A DNA stretch of 5,612 bases from Thermoprotei archaeon ex4572_64 (GTDB lineage Archaea; Thermoproteota; Thermoprotei; Thermoproteales; Thermocladiaceae). The position numbers and the translations under genes are program-made. Every line of letters starts with the position of its first letter. The stretch's first letter is position 1. The DNA is taken from contig NJDF01000015.1 of assembly GCA_002254895.1 (NCBI GenBank), positions 1-5,612 of the forward strand. Reading direction: 5' to 3'. The notes below the pieces were generated by a model. The model was not told the origin of the DNA. It searched no databases and saw only the letters and a list, made by a program, of their open reading frames with translations. Below are positions 1 to 5,606 of the stretch, one piece after another.

Positions 1-344
1 AACATTATTCAGAAAAGGCTGTAGTGTTTAGTGATAATCTCACATGTACTGCAGACCCTATAGAGACTACACTCAACACCACTGACTTATCGAAAGCAAA
101 AGTCGTTCATTCATACACAGTACTTGCATGTGAAGTTTATGGAGATGGAGATCACTTAATAGAGATTGGTGAGAAGTGGGCTTTTGTCATTAATGTATCT
201 TCAATATATGGAAAAAAGACTTTAAATGATGTTTGGACACCCTATTTAGTATTTAGAGTTGAGATTAAGCCACCTACAGGTGCCGTACTTGTGGTTGAGA
301 GAAGATTACCAGCAGCTATTACTCCCGTAATGGAAACTTGGTGA
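1..344 (+). CDS. arlB: Archaellin-like protein, C-terminal part (5' end outside window)
   Basis: Probable filament subunit of the archaellum, a secreted beta-sandwich protein. The frame is open from base 3 (first complete codon) to the TGA at 342-344. The GTG at 24 is unlikely to be the true start, because starting there leaves no N-terminal signal/hydrophobic helix, so I treat the gene as 5'-truncated by the window. The C-terminus has the pattern I recognise from archaellins: a G-E-K-W stretch entering a beta strand, then F-R-V-E-I-K-P-P-T-G-A-V-L, E-R and a final P-A-A-I-T-P-V-M. Three N-glycosylation sequons (NLT, NTT, NVS) and two cysteines are visible, fitting an exposed glycoprotein with a possible disulfide. 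ArlF or ArlG, which are archaellin-like stator proteins, would fit the position directly before arlH in Sulfolobales, so the family is likely but the exact member is not certain. Only 4 nt separate it from arlH. Confidence 0.7.
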   Translation, partial: HYSEKAVVFSDNLTCTADPIETTLNTTDLSKAKVVHSYTVLACEVYGDGDHLIEIGEKWAFVINVSSIYGKKTLNDVWTPYLVFRVEIKPPTGAVLVVERRLPAAITPVMETW

Positions 345-345
345 T
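340..345 (+). promoter_or_regulatory. Shine-Dalgarno site of arlH
   Basis: GGTGAT lies 3 nt before the ATG at 349 and overlaps the upstream stop codon TGA (342-344). It matches the complement of the conserved archaeal 16S rRNA 3' end. The overlap suggests that translation of arlH is coupled to the preceding archaellin-like gene, and it supports the ATG at 349 as the start. Confidence 0.7.
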
Positions 346-348
346 GAG

Positions 349-1125
349 ATGAGTAGAGTGAAGACTCTTTTAAAACAAGATCCCTCTTTTTTACACTCAA
401 CTCTTATACCTCCTTCTACCCGAAAGCCCATCTTAAAGACTCTAAATCCTGAACTTGATCGTAAACTTGGTGATGGTCTTGTACTTCCAACACTAGCACT
501 TATTGAAGGCCCTAATGATAGTGGTAAGTCTGTGCTATGTTATCAGTTATGTCATGGAGCATTAAGTATAGGCTTTAAAGTATGTTTTGTAACTACTGAG
601 CAAAGCATTAAAGGCTTAATAAACGCTATGGAGGGATTGAACTTTAATGTTAAATATCACTTTCTAGCAGGTAACTTAAAAGTTATTGAACTTCACGTTG
701 AAGGTCTTAAATGGAGTAAAGAAGTATCAAAACAGTACTTGAACATACTTTACAAATATATGGACATTACCTCAAAGAAGTATCAAATATTCTTCATAGA
801 TAGCTTAACCTACATTATAACTAATGCTGATAGAGAAGACATATTAAACTTCTTCACTTCAATTTTAAATTTAACCGAGAGAGGCTCATCAATATTCATC
901 ACCCTTCACGACTATGCACTTGATCAAGACTTAATGATTAGAATTAGATCTATATGTGACACGCATATAGTGCTGAGTGTTAAAGAGGTTGGTGGCAAGA
1001 TTATGAGATTATTAAAGATTCTTAAAGCTAAAGGTGTTGAGAAAACAGCAGATTCAGTTATTGGTTTTGAAATAGATCCAGCTTTTGGCTTAAAGGTCTT
1101 GCCATTCTCACAAGCTAGGATCTAA
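349..1125 (+). CDS. arlH: Archaellum regulatory ATPase ArlH (FlaH)
   Basis: Cytosolic RecA/KaiC-like protein that binds ATP and docks on the motor ATPase ArlI. In studied archaea it is needed for archaellum assembly and is thought to act as a nucleotide-dependent regulator. Walker A is G-P-N-D-S-G-K-S (residues 54-61), with K60 and S61. The TTEQ segment places E84 24 residues after the Walker lysine, where KaiC-like proteins carry their glutamate. Walker B is FFIDS (148-152) with D151. The segment before Walker A (about 31-43, N-P-E-L-D-R-K-L-G-D-G) matches the family's ELDRxLGGG motif. The 258-residue length is somewhat above the usual 230 or so because about 25 extra residues, rich in Ser, Thr and Pro, precede the core. 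After the GTG at codon 4 there is no further ATG, GTG or TTG before the core, so this extension cannot be removed by choosing a later start. It is followed by arlI after a 10-nt gap. Confidence 0.94.
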   Translation: MSRVKTLLKQDPSFLHSTLIPPSTRKPILKTLNPELDRKLGDGLVLPTLALIEGPNDSGKSVLCYQLCHGALSIGFKVCFVTTEQSIKGLINAMEGLNFNVKYHFLAGNLKVIELHVEGLKWSKEVSKQYLNILYKYMDITSKKYQIFFIDSLTYIITNADREDILNFFTSILNLTERGSSIFITLHDYALDQDLMIRIRSICDTHIVLSVKEVGGKIMRLLKILKAKGVEKTADSVIGFEIDPAFGLKVLPFSQARI

Positions 1126-1127
1126 GT

Positions 1128-1132
1128 GGTGA
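1128..1132 (+). promoter_or_regulatory. Shine-Dalgarno site of arlI
   Basis: GGTGA sits 3 nt upstream of the ATG at 1136 in the short gap after the arlH stop (TAA, 1123-1125). Spacing and sequence match the site before arlH and support this start. Confidence 0.65.
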
Positions 1133-1135
1133 CTA

Positions 1136-2824
1136 ATGTCAAGTATTGAGGAATATGCATCTAGGTTTTACCATCTAAGGACTTACCTTGAAGAATTACC
1201 ATCAAGGAATATTCCAGAACCTGAATTTTATGAAAAATTACCTACAGAATTAAAGTATAGAAAGAAAATTAATGTAATCTACGTTATAGATGATAATGAT
1301 GGTATATTTGCGCATGTCTATAGAATTGCTCCTCATGAATTAACGAACTACATAGTAATACAACCGACTGTTCCTGAAGAAGCTGCAGATGAGCTTGTAG
1401 ATGTTGTTGATGAACTTGTAGCTAAAACTCTAGATCCTGAGAAAACTCAATACTCAAGTATGGATGAGATGATTAGAATTTTAGACAATACTCTGGATAG
1501 AGTTATCAAGATCGATCAATCATTAAGACCTAATGAGTATAAAATTATCAGAAAGAGAGGCGAAATTTCACACGTAATTGTCAGTAGTGAAATCTTTAAC
1601 GCTATTAGGCACAAGATAATACTTGAAAAAGTTTATCTAGGCGTTTTAGAACCATTACTTAGAGATCCATATATTGAGGATATTTCATGCGATGGCGTTG
1701 GACCAATATATATTTGTCATAAGATCTTCGGTACATGTAAGACAAGTCTCGAATTTGAAGATGTAGATGAACTTACAAGATTCATAATTAAGCTTTCGGA
1801 AAGGACTGGTAGACCTGTCAATCTTAGAAGACCTATTGTAGATGCTACATTACCTGACGGTTCAAGAATAAATATTGTATTTAGTCCTGATGTTAGCTTG
1901 AGAGGACCAAGTTTCACTATTAGAAAGTTCTCAAAGATACCATTAAGTATTACGCAGATCGTCAAGTATAATGGTCTTTCAGCACTTGAAGCTGCATATA
2001 TCTGGTTATTACTTGAGCATAGCATGAGCGTTTGGGTCTGTGGAGAAACAGCTTCAGGAAAAACAACACTGCTGAATGCTATCATTCCATTTATAAGATT
2101 TGATTATAAGATTGTCACCATTGAAGATACGCCAGAGCTCTATGTTCCACATGAAAATTGGCTTAGAGAAGTTACTAGAGAAGGTGAAGGTGGTGAAAAA
2201 GTTACATTATTTGACTTATTAAAAGCAGCACTTAGACAAAGACCGAATTACATCATTGTAGGTGAAATTAGAGGAGCAGAGGCTTATGTAGCATTTCAGG
2301 CCATACAGACAGGACATCCCGTCTTGGCTACATTTCATGCTGGTAGTGTTGAGAAGCTTATTCAGAGATTAACAAGTGATCCCATAAATGTTCCTAAAAC
2401 CTTCATCGACAATTTAAATGCAACCATAATTACAAGTGCGGTCAGAGTTCCCAAGCTTGGAACGATTGAGAGAAGAGTATTGAGTATTAATGAAATTGTT
2501 GGGTACGATCCCATTGAGGAGAGATTAAACTATATAGCAGTTTTTGAGTGGGATTCGTCAAGAGATGAACATGTATTTAGAGGTATAGGTAGTAGCTACC
2601 TTCTTGAACAAAAGATAGCCATAATGAGAGGATTTAGTGGTAGAATGTTGAAGAAAATCTATGAGGAACTAGAGATGAGAAGCTACTATCTCCAATTATT
2701 AATAGAGAACGGTGTTCTTAACTACTTCGATGTATGGAATAGCATTAAATATGCTCAAATTGAGGGAATTGATCGTGCAATAGAAGCATTAGAAAGTGGT
2801 GTAGAGGTATGGAGAAAAGTGTGA
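1136..2824 (+). CDS. arlI: Archaellum motor ATPase ArlI (FlaI)
   Basis: Secretion-superfamily (GspE/VirB11/PilT-type) hexameric ATPase on the cytoplasmic face. In archaea it powers both filament assembly and rotation, working with ArlJ and ArlH. All four signature elements are present and intact: Walker A G-E-T-A-S-G-K-T (303-310), the Asp box I-E-D-T-P-E-L (329-335), the Walker B region I-I-V-G-E-I-R-G (373-380, E377) and the His box G-H-P-V-L-A-T-F-H-A-G-S (393-404). The region before residue 290 is the N-terminal domain, including the R-P-N-x-R-R-P-x-V-D-A-T-L-P-D-G-S-R segment around 227-244 that is typical of secretion ATPases. At 562 residues it is slightly longer than the roughly 510-550 usual for the family. 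Nearly every arginine is AGA or AGG; I find one CGN codon, near base 2774. The 3' end overlaps arlJ by 16 nt. The intact motifs argue for a functional motor. Confidence 0.97.
   Translation: MSSIEEYASRFYHLRTYLEELPSRNIPEPEFYEKLPTELKYRKKINVIYVIDDNDGIFAHVYRIAPHELTNYIVIQPTVPEEAADELVDVVDELVAKTLDPEKTQYSSMDEMIRILDNTLDRVIKIDQSLRPNEYKIIRKRGEISHVIVSSEIFNAIRHKIILEKVYLGVLEPLLRDPYIEDISCDGVGPIYICHKIFGTCKTSLEFEDVDELTRFIIKLSERTGRPVNLRRPIVDATLPDGSRINIVFSPDVSLRGPSFTIRKFSKIPLSITQIVKYNGLSALEAAYIWLLLEHSMSVWVCGETASGKTTLLNAIIPFIRFDYKIVTIEDTPELYVPHENWLREVTREGEGGEKVTLFDLLKAALRQRPNYIIVGEIRGAEAYVAFQAIQTGHPVLATFHAGSVEKLIQRLTSDPINVPKTFIDNLNATIITSAVRVPKLGTIERRVLSINEIVGYDPIEERLNYIAVFEWDSSRDEHVFRGIGSSYLLEQKIAIMRGFSGRMLKKIYEELEMRSYYLQLLIENGVLNYFDVWNSIKYAQIEGIDRAIEALESGVEVWRKV
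2798..2801 (+). promoter_or_regulatory. Candidate Shine-Dalgarno site of arlJ, inside arlI
   Basis: GGTG lies 7 nt before the ATG at 2809, within the last codons of arlI. It is weaker than the sites before arlH and arlI. A GAGGT directly abutting the ATG (2804-2808) is too close to serve well. A GTG in the same frame at 2821 is a possible alternative start, but it would remove only four residues. Confidence 0.45.
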
Positions 2825-4359
2825 CCTCTTTATCAAGAATCTTAGAGTTCTTAAATCCTACACGATCTTTAAGGATCTACATCAAGAAGTTGAAGTATAG
2901 AAACGTAGAGCTCTACTACAGCTACCTACTTCTCTTTATGAACATTCTAGCACTATCAGGCTTCTCATTGAGAACTATCTTTAAGATTGTTAGTGAGTCA
3001 AAGATTTCTCAAGACATACAGAGAATCTTTAAGAAACTTGTATATCTAATTGAAAAGTGGAATTACGAATTGAAAGAAGCTTGCAATGTTATGAGTAGAG
3101 AGACTATTGGAAATATAAGCTCATTATTTAGCAAGATCGTTAACGCTATCAGTTTAGGAATTGAACCTAGAGACTACTTCCCAATAGAGTATGAGACACA
3201 TATGAGTAGATACATCGATGATCATGAAAGAAGGATAGAAAGGGCAAGAAGATTAGCTGATGCCTACTCAGCAATACTCTCATCTCTTTCCTTCCTCTCA
3301 GTAACTATTGTACTACTAATGATGATGTATGTTAAGGAAGGTATTGAAGTAGTGCTAATGATTACAATATTAGCCTTCCTCTTACCTCTCTCATCATTAG
3401 TACTTATTGCGTATAGAGCCATTCCTAGATTTCCAATCATAATAACTATAGATAGGCCATATACTGTTCACCTGATAGAGAAGTCAATCATACTCATACC
3501 TCCACTCCTAACTGTTAGCACAATATCTTCACAGTACTTACATGCTTCCTTACATCCAATAACTATCTCAACATTTTTGCCAGGAATCGTTATGCTCATT
3601 TTTGGCCTTCTTGGCTCTAGAATTCTGAGAAGAATTAGAAAGTTTGAAGAGATTATACATACCTTCATCAAATCCTTCTGTGATGCTTATGTAATAACGA
3701 CATCACTGCCAAAAACTATAAGTCTACTTAAGCTTCATGAGTATGGTATCTTAAATCCGTTAATTAGAAAAATGTATGCAAGAGCACTAATGCGTGTTAG
3801 TATTGATATAATATTTAGGCAGTTTGCTGTAGAAACGTGTAGTGAGAGAGTTAGAATCTATATGGAGATCTTGAAGAATGGTATTGTTAATGGTGCTTCA
3901 CTTAGAGAGTTAAGTCGATTATTAACTAGTCATATAGTTACTGAGTTGAATCTAGTGAAGAGAAGAGAGCAGATTTCAGGTTACTTAACAGGTCTCATAA
4001 TTCCACTACAAGCATCACAAGCTGTTGTATCAGCGTTAACTCTAGTTCTTGTAGACATATTTAACAAGGTATTAAGTATTACTTCACAGATAACAATGCC
4101 TATAGAGATTGGTGCTATTTCAATTCTAGCACCAGTCTCTGAACATGCTGTAATCATGTTCTTCTTAATACTTCTCCTAGTAACTTCAGTAGTGAGTGCC
4201 TTAATGATATATGTAACTAAAGGTGAAGCTAACGTGAATTTAACATACTACCTAGGTTTAATCTTAGTTATTGTTGCTTTGTCTTTTCAAGCTACATATT
4301 ATTTAATGAATTATGCACTACAAGCCATGTTAAAACCATTAACAACATTGAGAATATGA
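2809..4359 (+). CDS. arlJ: Archaellum membrane platform protein ArlJ (FlaJ)
   Basis: Polytopic inner-core membrane protein of the archaellum, related to type II secretion GspF and type IV pilus PilC. It anchors the ArlI/ArlH complex and the growing filament base. I assign it from its place directly after arlI, its 516-residue length (within the family's usual range) and its layout. A large cytosolic N-terminal region (1 to about 155) is followed by hydrophobic segments near 156-174, 179-201, 225-241 and 250-268. A second large basic cytosolic region spans about 270-390. Further segments lie near 391-414, 445-469 and 479-500. The two cytosolic regions, each followed by membrane helices, fit the duplicated T2SF domain. 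A shorter hydrophobic stretch at 38-56 is probably part of the first helical domain. The start overlaps arlI by 16 nt, and the stop TGA overlaps the next ATG as ATGA, so translation is likely coupled on both sides. The transmembrane count is estimated by eye. Confidence 0.93.
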   Translation: MEKSVTSLSRILEFLNPTRSLRIYIKKLKYRNVELYYSYLLLFMNILALSGFSLRTIFKIVSESKISQDIQRIFKKLVYLIEKWNYELKEACNVMSRETIGNISSLFSKIVNAISLGIEPRDYFPIEYETHMSRYIDDHERRIERARRLADAYSAILSSLSFLSVTIVLLMMMYVKEGIEVVLMITILAFLLPLSSLVLIAYRAIPRFPIIITIDRPYTVHLIEKSIILIPPLLTVSTISSQYLHASLHPITISTFLPGIVMLIFGLLGSRILRRIRKFEEIIHTFIKSFCDAYVITTSLPKTISLLKLHEYGILNPLIRKMYARALMRVSIDIIFRQFAVETCSERVRIYMEILKNGIVNGASLRELSRLLTSHIVTELNLVKRREQISGYLTGLIIPLQASQAVVSALTLVLVDIFNKVLSITSQITMPIEIGAISILAPVSEHAVIMFFLILLLVTSVVSALMIYVTKGEANVNLTYYLGLILVIVALSFQATYYLMNYALQAMLKPLTTLRI

Positions 4360-4961
4360 TTCGCGATCTAGTTGACAAGAACTTATTGAAAGGGAGAATT
4401 CTACACATAACTATCATAATCTTAATAATGTTAAGTATAGTATTGACGTTTATTGATTCTAAATTAAGTGTAATTACTCAATCAGTGTCAATAATATTCA
4501 TAATATACATAATCTTTAGTGAAATTAAGAGTTTGAGAAGAGTATATCATGAAGATGTGGAGAAGACCTTAAACTACTACCTATACCACTATTATAGCTA
4601 TATACAAAACATTATCAATGATGTTGAGTACTTGAAGGCTATAGTTACAAATTTAAGCATGACGTATCCCCAATACTCACAAGCATGTGAGAAAGTAAGT
4701 GAAAGGAATGAGAGAAGGGAAGAATGTAATGAAACTAAAATCGAGAAAGAAGGAGAAATTGAAAATAGAAGAGAAAGTATCTCAATATTGAAAGCTGAGA
4801 GTGGATCTGAAAGTGTAGGTGAAGTAAATGTTAAAAGAAGTCCTCAGAGTGAAGTTATGGAAACCCTTATTGAAATTAGCAATCTTCTTGATCAAATACT
4901 TAAAGAACTTAGAAAATTAAAAGAAGAGAAAGTTAATGTCAAGAAAAGCTTAAAAGCATAA
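4356..4961 (+). CDS. Unrecognised membrane-anchored coiled-coil protein at the end of the archaellum operon
   Basis: I do not recognise a family. The 201-residue product has two hydrophobic helices (about 14-34 and 37-56) joined by a very short turn. Basic residues flank both outer ends, so the hairpin probably leaves both termini in the cytoplasm. A helical, tyrosine-rich region (60-110) follows, then a low-complexity linker dense in Glu, Lys, Arg, Asn and Ser (about 112-165). The C-terminal helix has hydrophobic residues in strict 4-3 spacing (V167, L171, I174, L178, I181, L185, L188), which predicts a coiled coil and oligomerisation. The ATG overlaps the arlJ stop as ATGA, and no strong ribosome binding site is visible, so it is probably translated by re-initiation after arlJ. 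Position and layout suggest an archaellum motor accessory protein, possibly a scaffold analogous to crenarchaeal ArlX. ArlX, however, has one N-terminal membrane helix and normally sits upstream, so this is inference. Confidence 0.8.
   Translation: MIRDLVDKNLLKGRILHITIIILIMLSIVLTFIDSKLSVITQSVSIIFIIYIIFSEIKSLRRVYHEDVEKTLNYYLYHYYSYIQNIINDVEYLKAIVTNLSMTYPQYSQACEKVSERNERREECNETKIEKEGEIENRRESISILKAESGSESVGEVNVKRSPQSEVMETLIEISNLLDQILKELRKLKEEKVNVKKSLKA
4950..4955 (+). promoter_or_regulatory. Candidate TATA box of the tRNA-Arg gene, inside the preceding coding region
   Basis: TTAAAA, preceded by the purine-rich GAAAAG (BRE-like), is centred about 26 nt before the first tRNA base at 4979. This is the usual spacing for archaeal promoters giving short or no leader. 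It lies in the codons for the last Ser, Leu and Lys of the upstream protein, where AAA- and AAG-rich lysine codons could produce such a string by chance. Confidence 0.45.
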
Positions 4962-4978
4962 TGAAGAATAACTTGCAA

Positions 4979-5086
4979 GGCCCCGTAGCTCAGCCAGGAT
5001 AGAGCGACCCGAGCAGCTTTTGCTGTCGGGCTCGAAGCGGCCTTCTAAGCCGTAGGTCCCGGGTTCGAATCCCGGCGGGGCCGCCA
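4979..5086 (+). tRNA. tRNA-Arg (anticodon UCU) with 30-nt intron and encoded CCA
   Basis: A complete cloverleaf can be drawn. The acceptor stem GGCCCCG (4979-4985) pairs fully with CGGGGCC (5076-5082), followed by discriminator G (5083) and encoded CCA (5084-5086). The D stem is GCTC/GAGC (4988-4991 with 5002-5005), and G4997-G4998 are G18-G19. The T arm is CCGGG, loop TTCGAAT, CCCGG (5059-5075). The 3' anticodon strand GCCGT (5049-5053) needs 5'-ACGGC. That appears only if AC (5007-5008) is joined to GGC (5039-5041), which removes 30 nt. The loop is then CTTCTAA (5042-5048) with anticodon TCT at 5044-5046. The mature tRNA is 75 nt plus CCA and should read AGA and AGG. The very GC-rich stems fit a hyperthermophile. 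The gene starts 17 nt after the previous stop, so its own promoter (see the TATA candidate) or read-through from the operon could supply transcription. Confidence 0.95.
5008..5037 (+). other. Non-canonical tRNA intron in the 5' strand of the anticodon stem
   Basis: The intron is 30 nt. Because a C is present at both junctions, its edges can be 5008-5037 (between tRNA positions 27 and 28) or 5009-5038 (28/29) with the same mature product. It folds as a hairpin: CCGA (5009-5012) with TCGG (5026-5029), G5013 bulged, CAGC (5014-5017) with GCTG (5022-5025), and a TTTT loop. GAGC (5002-5005) can pair with GCTC (5030-5033), giving a 4-bp central helix. On the 5' side this leaves the 3-nt bulge GAC, as expected for the archaeal splicing endonuclease, with a cut after A5007. 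On the 3' side the matching cut would fall in a larger GAAGC bulge, so this is a relaxed rather than perfect bulge-helix-bulge. Confidence 0.85.
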
Positions 5087-5096
5087 TATCTTATTC
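5087..5096 (+). terminator. Weak pyrimidine-rich stretch after tRNA-Arg
   Basis: The 10-nt convergent gap TATCTTATTC follows the tRNA. Archaeal transcription often ends at T-rich tracts, but this one contains no run longer than two Ts. It is at most a weak terminator, and no better candidate is seen before the opposing gene. Confidence 0.2.
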
Positions 5097-5606
5097 TCAA
5101 CTAAGTACCTTTACGTACTCATTTATGAAGTTCTTAACTCTATCTAAGCTAAAACCTAGATGTCTACTTGTCTTTTCATAATCTTTATCAAATACCTCCC
5201 ATACCTTAAACGCTATATCCATCATGTACGTCATCAATTCTTCACTAAAATCTTCATCACGACCGCCACTTCTAAATCTATTAATTATATAAGCTAAGTG
5301 AAGTATTGATATAGGTTTTTCATTAAAGTCTTCGTCAAGAAATTTAATAATAATTACATTTCCTGGAATATCTAAATTACTCTCAATCAATTTCTTAACA
5401 ATGATGTATCTCTTAACTCCGTCAATGATTATGTAGTTCCTATCAGTTATCACTGGTTGGAGAAGGCCAAAGGACTTAATACTTTCAATTAGATCTTTAT
5501 CGAGAAGCTCAAAATTGTAGTGTTCTTTAGGTCGAGTAGGTATTCTAGGTAACTTAACCTTTTTAATAAAATCACTAGGAGAAGTAATCTCAATCTCAAC
5601 TCTCAT
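5097..5606 (-). CDS. Small ParB-like (ParB/Srx fold) protein with HTH-like segment
   Basis: The 169-residue product resembles the N-terminal and central part of ParB/Noc proteins, which bind CTP and DNA in chromosome or plasmid partition and nucleoid occlusion. Visible motifs are L-I-E-S-I-K-S-F-G-L-L-Q-P-V (39-52), typical of the start of the ParB domain; D-G-V-K-R (62-66), matching the G-x-x-R nucleotide motif; and I-N-R-F-R (108-112), matching ENxxR except for Ile in place of Glu. Residues about 140-161 (ending T-S-R-H-L-G-F-S-L-D-R-V) look like the ParB helix-turn-helix. There is no C-terminal dimerisation domain, so it is shorter than bacterial ParB (about 280). The ATG at 5604-5606 is the only ATG seen at the 5' end, but the frame stays open to the window edge and no Shine-Dalgarno site is visible in the 6 nt available, so an upstream start or a leaderless transcript is possible. 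It converges on the tRNA gene. Its target and partner are not visible. Confidence 0.82.
   Translation of the reverse strand: MRVEIEITSPSDFIKKVKLPRIPTRPKEHYNFELLDKDLIESIKSFGLLQPVITDRNYIIIDGVKRYIIVKKLIESNLDIPGNVIIIKFLDEDFNEKPISILHLAYIINRFRSGGRDEDFSEELMTYMMDIAFKVWEVFDKDYEKTSRHLGFSLDRVKNFINEYVKVLS

Noticed and set aside
24..344. Complete 106-residue gene starting at the GTG at 24
   Set aside because: The frame is open upstream to base 3, and the protein would lack the N-terminal signal/hydrophobic helix expected for an archaellin-like protein, so a truncated gene is the better reading.
1717..2085. Open frame of 122 codons on the - strand inside arlI
   Set aside because: It lies wholly opposite the strongly conserved ArlI coding region, including Walker A, and its translation shows no recognisable domain. 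It is a shadow frame.
3468..3671. Open frame of 67 codons on the - strand inside arlJ
   Set aside because: It is short, lies entirely opposite arlJ membrane-segment codons, and has no visible ribosome binding site or family resemblance.
5009..5029. Intron hairpin (CCGA, CAGC, TTTT loop, GCTG, TCGG) as an intrinsic terminator
   Set aside because: It lies inside the tRNA intron, the Ts are in the loop rather than downstream, and it is explained by the splicing motif.
4979..5086. Clear integration site of a mobile element at the tRNA
   Set aside because: No integrase, no duplicated tRNA 3' fragment and no compositional shift are visible inside the window. It is kept only as a check in the findings.
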